This document shows positions 52,708-61,575 of a DNA stretch of 64,000 nucleotides, piece after piece (position 1 is the stretch's first letter; the number at the start of each line of letters is the position of its first letter). A program made the position numbers and the translations under genes. Location: the NCBI GenBank assembly GCA_003326205.1, contig LWTK01000043.1:1-64000 (forward strand). Direction: 5' to 3'. The stretch is from Nostoc sp. ATCC 43529. GTDB lineage: Bacteria > Cyanobacteriota > Cyanobacteriia > Cyanobacteriales > Nostocaceae. The notes below the pieces were generated by a model. It had not been told where the DNA came from. It did not search any database and was given only the letters and a program-made list of their open reading frames with translations.

Positions 52708-54027
52708 ATGTCATCTCCAGAAAGTTTACTGATTCGCCACGCTCGTATTATCCTACCCAATGGTGAAGCCATGATTGGGGATGTGTTGACGCGCGATCGC
52801 CAAATAGTCGAAGTTGCGCCAGAAATCTCCCAAACAGAACTAGCCACAGAAATTGACGCACAAGGGTTAACTTTGTTGCCAGGAGTCATCGATCCGCAGG
52901 TACATTTCCGCGAACCAGGACTAGAACACAAAGAAGATTTGTTCACCGCCAGTTGTGCCTGTGCCAAAGGAGGAGTGACTTCTTTTTTAGAAATGCCCAA
53001 TACCCGCCCTCTGACAACAACACAGCAAGCTTTAGATGACAAACTAGAACGTGCCTCCCAAAAGTGCTTGGTTAATTATGGCTTTTTTATTGGGGCAACA
53101 GCAGAGAATCTACCAGATTTGCTTCTAGCTGGGCCAACACCAGGCATTAAAATTTTTATGGGGTCGATGCATGGTCAATTGCTGGTTGATGGCGAAACAG
53201 CATTAGAAGGGATATTTGCTAAAGGATCTCGCTTGATTGCTGTTCATGCCGAAGATCAAGCCAGAATCAACGAACGACGCCAAGAATTTGCGAATATTCA
53301 CGATGTAGCCGTTCATTCCCAAATTCAAGACAATCAAGCAGCTTTGTTGGCTACTCAACTGGCATTAAAACTTTCTAAAAAATATCAACGTCGTTTACAT
53401 ATTCTGCATCTGTCAACAGCCGATGAAGCAGAGTTGCTGCGTCAGGATAAACCGAGTTGGGTAACGGCAGAGGTGACACCACAGCATTTGTTGTTAAACA
53501 CCAACGCTTATGCACAGATTGGCACTTTAGCACAGATGAATCCACCTTTGCGATCGCCCCACGATAATGAAGTCCTCTGGCAAGCTTTACGAGATGGCGT
53601 CATTGATTTTATCGCCACAGATCATGCACCCCACACATTGGAAGAAAAAGCGCAAGAATATCCCAACACGCCATCGGGAATGCCTGGGGTGGAAACTTCC
53701 CTAGCTTTGATGTTAACTGCGGCAATGGAGGGGAAGTGTACTGTTGCCCAAGTTGTGAATTGGATGTCCAAAGCTGTGGCTGTGGCTTATGGTATTCCTA
53801 ATAAGGGAGCGATCGCACCAGGTTATGATGCTGATTTGGTGCTTGTAGATTTAAACACATATCGTCCAGTGCAGCGTGAGGAACTGTTAACTAAGTGCGG
53901 TTGGAGTCCTTTTGAAGGCTGGAACCTGACCGGCTGGGCTGTAACCACCATTGTCGGCGGCGAGATTGTTTATGACAAAGGACAGGTAAATACCCAAGTG
54001 CGGGGTCAAGCTTTAACTTTTTTGTAG
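52708..54027 (+). CDS. pyrC: Dihydroorotase (QVH subtype)
   Basis: About 439 residues from the ATG at 52708 (MSSPESLLIRH). It belongs to the cyclic amidohydrolases that close carbamoyl aspartate to dihydroorotate. Seen are GVIDPQVHFREPGLEHKED, TSFLEMPNTRPLTT, GIKIFMGSMHG, HAEDQARI, LHILHLSTADEA, ATDHAPHT and SGMPGVETSL. The first metal motif is QVH rather than HxH; I recall the same substitution in Bacteroidetes and other cyanobacterial members, so it marks a subtype and not a recent mutation. Metal content at that site may differ from classic enzymes. Confidence 0.9.
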   Translation: MSSPESLLIRHARIILPNGEAMIGDVLTRDRQIVEVAPEISQTELATEIDAQGLTLLPGVIDPQVHFREPGLEHKEDLFTASCACAKGGVTSFLEMPNTRPLTTTQQALDDKLERASQKCLVNYGFFIGATAENLPDLLLAGPTPGIKIFMGSMHGQLLVDGETALEGIFAKGSRLIAVHAEDQARINERRQEFANIHDVAVHSQIQDNQAALLATQLALKLSKKYQRRLHILHLSTADEAELLRQDKPSWVTAEVTPQHLLLNTNAYAQIGTLAQMNPPLRSPHDNEVLWQALRDGVIDFIATDHAPHTLEEKAQEYPNTPSGMPGVETSLALMLTAAMEGKCTVAQVVNWMSKAVAVAYGIPNKGAIAPGYDADLVLVDLNTYRPVQREELLTKCGWSPFEGWNLTGWAVTTIVGGEIVYDKGQVNTQVRGQALTFL

Positions 54028-55124
54028 CAAATATTTATTTAAGCTTACGCAATACATAAGTAATTATACATCAAAGCAATACTTGGATTGGCAAGATTTC
54101 GATCTACCAAAGCCAAGTTTAGTGCTGCTGTGCAAAATTCAAAATTTAAAAAGTTTATCAAGTACAATAAAGTTCAGTTAAGGTCAAAACTCTTTATAAA
54201 AGTCAATTTTTTTTTAACGAACCGCCTTCGCGTTGGCGAAGCCTCTCGTAGAGAAGCGTCTCGAAGAGAAGGACGCCAAGGACGCAAAGAGAACAAAGAA
54301 ATGCTTAACTAAACTGTATTGTTATCAAGTAAGCTGTTTAAATTTTGAATTGTTTGTCTTTTAAAGTCTTTGGTACTAGAACTATTTGAAAAATTGACTT
54401 GGCTTTTTATAGAAGTCAGGAAAAGTACAGTTCCGAAAAATCGCGATAGGAGATGAGGATAAGGATGAGTATCCGTCTCTTTATTTTCGAGTTTGACGCT
54501 GCTTCAACTGCTATCTTTTATGTAAAAATACGATAAAAATTACTTATTTATTTTTTGTCTAGTGCTATTTACAGATGTAAATAAGAAAAAATATTGATAA
54601 TTAAAATTATAAAAATTAGTCTAAAAAAAACAAAGTAGTTTATTTTTTGTGTATAGATTATGTACATAAGTTGGGAATAATAGGTATCAGAACAAGTTAA
54701 ACGACTTATACATAAATTGATTGTTGTTTAACTTTTCTGTACTAGCTTTAGCTGCTAAATAATTTAGATTAGTTCTCGGAATGGCAGTAAAGAACTAATC
54801 CGGTTTAACCAAGCCGTTTGAGTTCTGTAAAACCTCTCATTTAACCCAACAACAGTTTACGTTTGCTTGATTCATAATCCGTCAAAATTAGGTTTTTAAC
54901 TGATTTTTCAGCAATAAAGCTAGTAGATATAACAGTCATAAAAGAGAAAGTGAAATTTTGCATACAGGTGGTTGACTGTTAACAATTAACAGTCAACATT
55001 CAACATTCAATCGTATATCTGCTGCTAAACAATTCTCTCGTTTATTTTTGGTTGAGATAACAATGTTAGTGATTTACAGTGGTGAACGTGGTAGTGGTAG
55101 ATAAAAGGAGTGTAAAACTCCTAT
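54028..55124. other. 1.1-kb intergenic region without a convincing gene
   Basis: Apart from a palindromic repeat at 54226-54300 and a perfect 10-bp stem (gattagttct, 54768-54777, with its complement at 54792-54801) I find nothing coding. A plus frame at 54088-54312 runs into the repeat. The 54768 hairpin lacks a T-tract, so it may belong to an untranslated RNA or simply be a repeat. Confidence 0.5.
54226..54300. repeat. Palindromic spacer repeat
   Basis: cttcgc-gttg-gcgaag followed by tctcgtagagaagcgtctcgaagagaa and ggacgccaaggacgc. A typical cyanobacterial spacer repeat with several overlapping short stems. Confidence 0.6.
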
Positions 55125-55619
55125 TCATACTGAATTCTGATTTCTGACTTGGAGAATTCTGCTGTCAATGACAGCAATAATTTTGTCAATAGCACAATCG
55201 AAAGGTGTGATTTCTGCCTGGCGGTTGCCTTCGTCTCCAGATGTCAAACTTATGCTCAGATAACTATCTGGCTTGTAAGGCATTCGTTCTGCCCATTCAA
55301 TAGCGACAATTCCTGGTGTCACCTCAACACCTTCCCAGTAACTTTCTAAATTCAGACTTAGAACTTCTTGCGGTTCTAAGCGATATAAATCTAGATGGTA
55401 AAGGGGGAGGCGTCCTTCGGTGTACTCATTAATCAAAGTGAAAGTGGGACTGACAATCGGTTCAGTAATTCCCAAACCCTTGCCAATGCCTTGAACTAAG
55501 GTAGTTTTGCCAGCACCTAAATCACCTTCTAGTAAAATGACACTGCCAGGAGGTAGGGATTCACCTAGAGTAATACCTAAACCTAGTGTTGCCTCTGTAT
55601 TTGCAAGAGAAATTTTCAT
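55125..55619 (-). CDS. tsaE: tRNA threonylcarbamoyladenosine biosynthesis ATPase
   Basis: 164 residues with Walker A LEGDLGAGKTTLVQGIGKGLG, the SPTFTLINEY motif, LYHLDLYRL and VAIEWAERMP. TsaE works with TsaB and TsaD to put the t6A modification on tRNAs reading ANN codons. Its start is the ATG at 55619. It is downstream of yvcK with a short tandem repeat (attagtcattagtc) between them. Confidence 0.95.
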   Translation of the reverse strand: MKISLANTEATLGLGITLGESLPPGSVILLEGDLGAGKTTLVQGIGKGLGITEPIVSPTFTLINEYTEGRLPLYHLDLYRLEPQEVLSLNLESYWEGVEVTPGIVAIEWAERMPYKPDSYLSISLTSGDEGNRQAEITPFDCAIDKIIAVIDSRILQVRNQNSV

Positions 55620-55620
55620 A

Positions 55621-55700
55621 ATTAGTCATTAGTCATTAGTCATTAGTCCTTTGCTCATAACCAATGCCCCATGCCCTATGCCCTATGCCCCATGCCCCAT
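55621..55700. repeat. Short tandem repeat block
   Basis: attagtc heptamers followed by atgccccatgcccta units, the same two repeat types seen in many spacers here. Confidence 0.75.
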
Positions 55701-55702
55701 AC

Positions 55703-57073
55703 TTATCTTCCATGATTAGCTCTACCGTACCACCGCAATAACACGCGTGCTAGTTTCTGCGGATTGTGGCGTACAATACCGGTTTCATCTTCATATAAAA
55801 CATTAGCTGGGACAATTCGCCGTCCTAACTCAATTACGGCTTCTCTATCTAGGAAAACTGGATGGGAATTTTGTTGGGCGTAGCGGATGAGTGATTGTTC
55901 GGAGGGGGATTTTTTGTGTACTAGTACAGCATCAAATAGCTGTCTTTGCTGGCAAGCAGCATCAATAGCTCGGATGTGATCTGCAACAGTATATCCTTCA
56001 GTTTCTCCTGGTTGAGTCATTATATTGCAGATATAGATACGGGGAACCTTTGCTTTGGCGATCGCATCGGCAATTTCTGGTACTAATAAATTAGGAATCA
56101 AGCTAGTATAAAGGCTACCTGGGCCAATAATAATGTAATCTGCTTCTTTAAGTGCCTTAATAACTGCTGGTATCGCTGGGGGATTAGCTGGAATACAACC
56201 AATTTTGATAATTTTGCCGCCAGCTTTGGGAATATTAGATTCTCCTTCAATGCGGCGACCGTCGGCTAATTCTGCCCAAAGGCGAACATCACTGAGAGTT
56301 GCTGGTAGTACTTGTCCCCGCACCGCTAGCACTTTGGAACTGGCTGCAACTCCACGTTCCAAATCTCCAGTAATATCACTCATAGCCGTTAAAAATAAAT
56401 TGCCAAAACTATGGCCTGTTAACCCATCTCCAGCACGAAAGCGGTATTGAAATAATTCTGTTAATAACTTTTCTTCATCTGCTAGGGCTGCTAAACAATT
56501 GCGAATATCGCCTGGTGGTAGTACGCCAAATTCCTGGCGCAATCGCCCAGAAGAACCACCATCATCGGCTACAGTCACAATGGCAGTAATATTAGCACTG
56601 TAAGTTTTTAATCCCCTCAACAACGTAGAAAGCCCCGTACCGCCGCCAATCACTACTATTTTCGGCCCTCGGTACAATCGACGATGCGCCAGCAAAACAT
56701 CAATCAGTTCCTCTTCATCATCGGTTCTTAATACCTTAGTAATTGAGCCTACGGTGCGAGTTTGCCCCCAAAGGAGTAACAGTAAGCCGCCAAGCAGCAC
56801 CAAAGGGCCGCTGACATAGTTAGGTAAGATCTCGGTGATTACTCCCAGAAAACCCCTAACCAACTCGAACAACCAAAAAATTGGGGTAAGCTTAATCCAA
56901 ATAGCTAACCCCAAAATTGCTAGTAGTACACCTCCAACACTGATTAACAACCAACGTTTAATCGATAATCCAGGCGATAACCATTTGAACCACTGGTTAA
57001 CGCGATAGGAAGTACGAGAGGGCGACTGCTTTCGCAGGGCGTTGAGGGCTTGTCGGAGAAAACCAATTGACAT
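55703..57073 (-). CDS. yvcK: YvcK/CofD-like protein with N-terminal membrane helices
   Basis: About 456 residues from the ATG at 57073; a GTG at 57085 adds four. Two hydrophobic helices (LLISVGGVLLAILGLAIWI and PLVLLGGLLLLLWG) precede the YvcK domain: KIVVIGGGTGLSTLLRGLK, TVADDGGSSGRLRQEFG, PPGDIRNCLAALAD, TGHSFGNLFLTAMSDI and GPGSLYTSLIPNLLV. YvcK homologues bind UDP-sugars and affect cell morphology and carbon-source-dependent growth in Bacillus and mycobacteria. The membrane extension is a common cyanobacterial variant. Divergent from ruvC. Confidence 0.92.
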   Translation of the reverse strand: MSIGFLRQALNALRKQSPSRTSYRVNQWFKWLSPGLSIKRWLLISVGGVLLAILGLAIWIKLTPIFWLFELVRGFLGVITEILPNYVSGPLVLLGGLLLLLWGQTRTVGSITKVLRTDDEEELIDVLLAHRRLYRGPKIVVIGGGTGLSTLLRGLKTYSANITAIVTVADDGGSSGRLRQEFGVLPPGDIRNCLAALADEEKLLTELFQYRFRAGDGLTGHSFGNLFLTAMSDITGDLERGVAASSKVLAVRGQVLPATLSDVRLWAELADGRRIEGESNIPKAGGKIIKIGCIPANPPAIPAVIKALKEADYIIIGPGSLYTSLIPNLLVPEIADAIAKAKVPRIYICNIMTQPGETEGYTVADHIRAIDAACQQRQLFDAVLVHKKSPSEQSLIRYAQQNSHPVFLDREAVIELGRRIVPANVLYEDETGIVRHNPQKLARVLLRWYGRANHGR

Positions 57074-57250
57074 ACCTAGATTCACAGCAGTGCTACAAAC
57101 TAATAATTAACAGAAAATCTACACCACTTGGTTTCAAACACTAGGCGTGAAACTATTATATTTTTCAATCCCATTAGACTAACAAGCAAGTCTCAAGATT
57201 GCCAGTGTTCCCAGTTAAACAATATCTTTGACTTGGTAAGAGTGAATTTA

Positions 57251-57742
57251 ATGGAAAAACGAATTTTAGGATTAGATCCAGGACTGGCAATTTTAGGATT
57301 TGGGGCAATTACCTGCACGCAAATGCCCAACAAGATGCAACAGACTACAGTAAATATGCTGGATTTTGGGGTAATTAAAACATCAGCGGATGTTGAAATG
57401 GCACAGCGCCTATGCACCTTGTTTGATGATTTACACACCGTAATGGAGGAATTTCAACCAGATTTAGTGGCGATCGAAAAACTATTCTTCTATCGTATGT
57501 CAAGCACTATCCTGGTTGCACAGGCGCGGGGCGTAGTCATGTTGGTGTTGGGACAGCGCCGACTCCCCTATGTGGAATTTACTCCTGCTCAAATTAAACA
57601 AGCTTTAACAGGATATGGCAATGCTGATAAGTCTGAAGTGCAAGAAGCCGTGGCGCGGGAGTTGAATTTAGATGAGATTCCCAAACCGGACGATGCTGCT
57701 GATGCTCTAGCAGTGGCTTTGACTGCATCTTATCAGATTTAA
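57251..57742 (+). CDS. ruvC: Holliday junction resolvase RuvC
   Basis: 163 residues from the ATG at 57251 (MEKRILGLDPGLAILGFG); the frame is open to 57128 but that part is not RuvC-like. The catalytic acids are in GLDPG, VAIEKLFFYR and PDDAADALAVAL. RuvC cuts Holliday junctions moved by RuvAB. It is the last intact housekeeping gene before the decayed Tn7-like island. Confidence 0.95.
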   Translation: MEKRILGLDPGLAILGFGAITCTQMPNKMQQTTVNMLDFGVIKTSADVEMAQRLCTLFDDLHTVMEEFQPDLVAIEKLFFYRMSSTILVAQARGVVMLVLGQRRLPYVEFTPAQIKQALTGYGNADKSEVQEAVARELNLDEIPKPDDAADALAVALTASYQI

Positions 57743-57750
57743 TTTTTGTA

Positions 57751-57810
57751 CATAGGTAATAGGGTTCTTAAGTAGGTAATAGGGTTCTTAGGTAGAGAAT
57801 GCGGTTCTTT
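57751..57810. repeat. Three tandem 20-bp repeats at the left edge of the island
   Basis: Units at 57751-57770, 57771-57790 and 57791-57810 share ggta..a..gggttctt-type sequence, the third diverged. They begin nine bases after the ruvC stop and precede the tnsA remnant. They could be ordinary tandem repeats or transposase-binding sites near a Tn7-like end; the sequence alone does not decide. Confidence 0.6.
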
Positions 57811-57933
57811 ACTGACTGTCACACGTCCCTGAAACCCTTACCAGATTGAAAGTATTATATTCCCAAGGAGTTACGGAATTACGAACAAAGAACAAGCCAA
57901 GTTGAGGTTAACACACTCAAGGCAGAGTTACGC

Positions 57934-58542
57934 TTGATCTTAGACTGGGCAAAAAATGTCACAGATATCAAAGAGCAATATCCTCTTTTACCATTGTCAG
58001 AAACTCTCTCAATAGCCGCAAACATAGGTGTTATTCATCCGCAAGACCTAAAAAACAAAGAACCGATTGTGATGACAACGGACTTTTACATTGAAGTTCA
58101 AAAAGGTATGGGTGTTGAGTATCAAGCTCGTACAGTAAAGCCTTCAAATCAATTGGATGATAAGCGAACCATAGAAAAATTAGAGATTGAACGTCAGTAT
58201 TGGCAAAGAAGAAATATTAGCTGGGGAATAGTCACTGAACGCGATATTCCATTAGAAATTGTCAAAAATCTGAAGTGGATACGTATTTGCGTTGATTGGG
58301 ATGCGCTCGATTTATCAGAAAACCAAATCTTGCAGGCTAAAAAACTGTTGATTCAAAATCTGACTCAAAGAAATGACTCACTAACTTCTATTTGTGCTGA
58401 CTGTGACCTAGAACTTAATTTAAAAAAAGGTTGCAGTTTAACAATTGTGAGAAATATGTTGCAAACACGCGAATTATTAGTTGATTTGCATCAACCAATT
58501 CATCCCAGAAGAAAACTTGTAATTACTAAGACTAAATTTTAG
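57934..58542 (+). pseudogene. tnsA: TnsA-like transposon endonuclease, N-terminus damaged
   Basis: The frame from a TTG at 57934 encodes the TnsA core: DWAKNVTDIKEQYPLLPLSETL, PIVMTTDFYIEV with the catalytic Asp, ARTVKPSNQL with the catalytic Lys, KLEIERQYWQRRNISWGIVTERDIP, and a C-terminal helical domain. TnsA nicks the 5' ends of Tn7-like elements together with TnsB. The segment that normally carries the first catalytic Glu and the preceding Arg-rich N-terminus is missing or frame-shifted: SQGVTELRTKN-like sequence lies in another frame about 100 bases upstream, ending in a stop. Probably inactive. Confidence 0.75.
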
Positions 58543-58596
58543 CACTCTCAGAGTATGGGCCTAAATCAACTTGTTCTTTGGAACTGAGGTACTTTT

Positions 58597-59694
58597 ATGC
58601 TATCAGTTAACCAAATCATTTGCTGGCACAGTGATAATCACCTTGAGAGAGTTATTCATATTAATTCACTATCCTCTTATATAGTTACTATCGACATTAA
58701 TAACTCTAAAGCTCAACCAACCATTCACAGATACAAAGAAATCGAGTCAGCTTTTTTGTTAGAGCAAGCCAGCATATTACATGGCGAACCTGATGCCAAA
58801 TATTTAATTACTGATAGCGAACTTTCTAGTATTCAACGTGAATATAGAGACAACGCATGGAAGGCTATTTCCTTAATCATTGCTTATGGAGAGTCAATTT
58901 TTGACCCATACAAACGAAGCCAAATAATTAAGGAAGTCAAAGAAAAAACTGGGCGTTCAGAACCAACTATCCGTAAAGATTTGCGGAGATACTGGCAGGG
59001 AGGGCAAACTAAAAATGCTCTGATTCCGAGATTTAATAGCACAAAAGGCCAAGAAAAACCGAATCCTATTTCTTCCTATTATCCTAAAATCTTAAATTAT
59101 CTTTGTAAATATGCTTTATCGAGGTTAGAATATTTGCCCGAACCTACTTTCTGGTCGGATGAGGATTTAAAAAACTTTGTAAAAGTATATAAAATCTTGA
59201 CCACAGGAAAACATCCTAAGCGAGGACGACCAAGTTTTCTTTCACAAGTTGTAGGTAAAAGGCTTGGTATCAACATTACAGTTGAGATCCGAGAGAAGTT
59301 TCGTAAAGGTATAAAGCTATTTTATGAAACTCGACAAAAAATGCCATTAACAAAGGCTTATCAAAAAAACCTTGAAAAGTTCTTTCATCAAGGTTACAAA
59401 TTATCAGATGGCAGAGGTGAATTAGAAGGTTATAACGCAAATAATCTCTCAGACTGTTTAGGTATAGAAATCAATAACACTCCTCCTTACCGAGCTGATT
59501 TTAAAGGCATCATTGAACGGAGTTTTCGTGCTTTTAACGATGAAATTATTCATTGGCTTCCAGGTTCAGTCAAGAAACTTCCAGAACGTGGTGAAAGAGA
59601 TTACCGTATTGATGGAGTCTTGACTATAGATGCATTTAGAAAACTAATGATTCTCTTTATTCTTGACCACAACAATGAAAATCTTTTGATTTAG
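58597..59694 (+). pseudogene. tnsB: TnsB transposase remnant with catalytic core deleted
   Basis: The N-terminal part is a good TnsB: helix-turn-helix region with SEPTIRKDLRRYWQGGQTKNAL, then KHPKRGRPSF and PLTKAYQKNLEKFFHQGY. At about residue 269 (nt 59405) it jumps straight to RGELEGYNANNL and NTPPYRADFKGIIERSFR. The intervening RNase H-like segment of roughly 140-150 residues, which holds the first catalytic Asp, is absent, and the second is disturbed (SDGRGEL); the third acid in GIIERSF remains. The frame ends at a TAG after ILDHNNENLLI. The deletion is in frame and may have used a short repeated dgrgel-type match. Confidence 0.85.
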
Positions 59695-59776
59695 CTATTT
59701 ATGATATTTCAAAAGTAATTCCTTTGCTAGCAAATCTTATATTTGCTAGATTTAAGCCTTTTCTAGGAATAAAACT

Positions 59777-60220
59777 ATGGCAGAATATCCGCTTGATGAA
59801 TTTATGATTCAAGATGAACTAGAGCCTTATCTAGTCAATATATGGCACTGGGGGATAAACAATAACTACCAATCTTTTCTTCATTGGCAAGACCCAGAAA
59901 TTATCCGTCAGAATCTTCTACCAACAAAAACTGCTTTTATTACCCGCGACTGTATTTCCTTTAAAAAACTACACTACAGTTGTGATTTAGCTATACGTGA
60001 GAGATGGTTCGTTGAAGCAAAAAATAAAGGTGGCTGGAAAATTACTGTTGCGTATGATCCTCGAATAGTTAACAACATCTACATCCGTTTAAATCCAGGT
60101 AAAGCGATGGAGCCTTGTTCTTTACTTGATATTGACCAGAAGTTCAATGGGTGTGAGTGGAGTGAAGTAGAAGACTATTTGATATCGAAAAATTTATTGA
60201 ATCAGAGCAGAATCAATTAA
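59777..60220 (+). pseudogene. tnsB: TnsB C-terminal fragment
   Basis: The product AEYPLDEFMIQDELEPYLVNIWHWG, RDCISFKKLHYSCDLA, GWKITVAYDPRIVNNIYIRLN and LDIDQKFNGCEWSEVEDY is the C-terminal domain of a Tn7-like TnsB, continuing from the fragment that stops at 59694. About 80 bases of AT-rich sequence lie between. After EDY the frame shifts: reading from 60178 in the next frame gives FDIEKFIESEQNQLTIED, so at least three lesions separate this from a working gene. Confidence 0.85.
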
Positions 60221-60543
60221 CTATTGAAGATCCACCTGAAACTACAAGTGATTATTCAGATGAGACTTTAGATAAAAATATTGAGAGACAAGAGATAAAA
60301 CTAACTCCAAATAATGTACTCGATTTTGACATAAAGCAATCGATTACCCAGAAGGAAAATACTTCTACATTTTCTAATCATCAAACAAGAAAAAATTCTC
60401 CAGAAGACTCTGCAAATCCTCAAAATTTTGCTCATTTATTAGAAATATTAGTGGATATGAAGGTTCGCTGTATTTGTGGTTATCAAGCTTTAAAAGAAGC
60501 TGGCTATATTTTTGCAGCGACTGAACACTTGAGTGACGTTTAG
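60178..60543 (+). pseudogene. Shifted-frame continuation of tnsB, polar tail
   Basis: Open frame in register with FDIEKFIESEQNQ, running through a polar, low-complexity stretch (KENTSTFSNHQTRKNSPED) into NFAHLLEILVDMKVRCICGYQALKEAG and a TAG at 60541-60543. The first part probably is the natural tail of TnsB; the last 50 residues I do not recognise and they may belong to a different protein joined by deletion. Confidence 0.5.
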
Positions 60544-60549
60544 GAGGAA

Positions 60550-60795
60550 ATGCGGACTATGATTGCCTAGTTACCGTTGACACTAAAGGTTTTGGATGAA
60601 GTAGTAGAAACCCATGAAGAATATGCTATGCGTCGTCTAGAGTGGGTAACTGAACGCTTTCAACAGGAAAATGTGTGTCCTCCACGATGGCTGTTGTTGC
60701 TACGTGCTTCTTTAAAGCCTGCAACCGTGGCTTTGCCAAGAGTCAAAGCCGCAATTGAGGAAGCTTTGAAGACATTGGAGTGTTTTAAAACTTAA
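60550..60795 (+). pseudogene. Small unknown gene with an early TAG
   Basis: AGGAGG is followed by ATG at 60550; the frame reads MRTMIA, then TAG at 60568-60570, then LPLTLKVLDEVVETHEEYAMRR and on to KTLECFKT, ending at 60795. A single CAG-to-TAG change would explain this. A start at the TTG at 60577 could still give a 72-residue protein. It is in the same frame as the preceding tail. Function unknown. Confidence 0.5.
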
Positions 60796-60805
60796 TGCCT
60801 TCAAC

Positions 60806-60998
60806 AAGGCAGGAGGCAGAGGGCAGAAGGAACCAATTGTCAGGGGATTGTGACCCCTAGCAATTTCGTTGCTCCCAAATCTTTGATATGTCCGGTTCTT
60901 CAGACCCTTACTCCTTTGGGTCGTGGGCAGTACTTCGGCAAGCTCAGCAACCGGGCAGGAGACATTCCTTCTGCCTCCTGCCTCCTACCCTCTGCCTT
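60806..60998. repeat. Inverted-repeat element between tnsB remnants and tniQ
   Basis: aaggcaggaggcagagggcagaagg at 60806-60830 faces ccttctgcctcctgcctcctaccctctgcctt at 60967-60998. The interior has ttactcctttgggtcgtgggcag text, similar to 6185-6230. A MITE-like spacer repeat that has invaded the island. Confidence 0.75.
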
Positions 60999-61065
60999 TT
61001 CCGGTGACGTTATTTACCCAAAAGCATTATCTTCACTAGATTCAAAGTGAGTAGGAGGAAGCACG

Positions 61066-61575
61066 ATGCTTTGTGCATTTCCCGACCCCTATCCAGGAGA
61101 ATTGGTCTATAGTATCTGCGCTCGCTTTCAGGAACGAGTGCAGTACCCCAGCCTGCGTTCAACAGTTGAAGATTTATTTCAAACTAAAAATGCCATTGCC
61201 ATCTTTGACCTACCGAGTCGCTTAGATAAACTAGTTAAAGGACTACACCCTAGTAGTTGTTACACAGCTGATTATTTTATTGATAACCATACCCTGCTGC
61301 GGTTTTACAGTCCTTTTCTTCCTCTAGAACGGCTGAAACTTATACGCTCAGAGATGTGTGGTAACAACGGCTCAAAGATTCATGCCCGCTTGGGAATTGT
61401 CGCCGGTTCGATTGAGATGCCTTTATACCTGCGCTATTGTCCGCTTTGTGTACAAGAGGATAAAGAAAAATTTGGTGAGTGTTACTGGCATCGAGAACAT
61501 CAGTTATCAGGCGTTGAAGTTTGTCCTGTTCACGGAATGTTTAGCAAATTCGCGATAATTGGCTTGTGCAGTTAG
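61066..61575 (+). pseudogene. tniQ: TnsD/TniQ target-selection protein, truncated
   Basis: 169 residues matching the TniQ/TnsD N-terminus: LCAFPDPYPGELVYSICARF, FDLPSRLDKLV, YFIDNHTLLRFYSPFLPLERL, and the first zinc-finger-like block YLRYCPLCVQEDKEKFGECYW with CPVHG. It stops (TAG 61573-61575) shortly after, where intact TnsD continues for several hundred residues. The very next codons, in the same frame, are HsdR sequence, so the truncation point is a fusion junction. TnsD proteins direct Tn7-like elements to a fixed site. Confidence 0.88.

Noticed and set aside
52708..54027. Inactive dihydroorotase because QVH replaces HxH
   Set aside because: The same substitution is familiar from other bacterial groups and all other active-site motifs are present, so it is a subtype trait.
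60541..61575. TAG recoding, because several remnants in the island are interrupted only by in-frame TAG codons
   Set aside because: Housekeeping genes nearby end in TAG as well, and the same remnants carry deletions and frameshifts, so simple decay explains the pattern.
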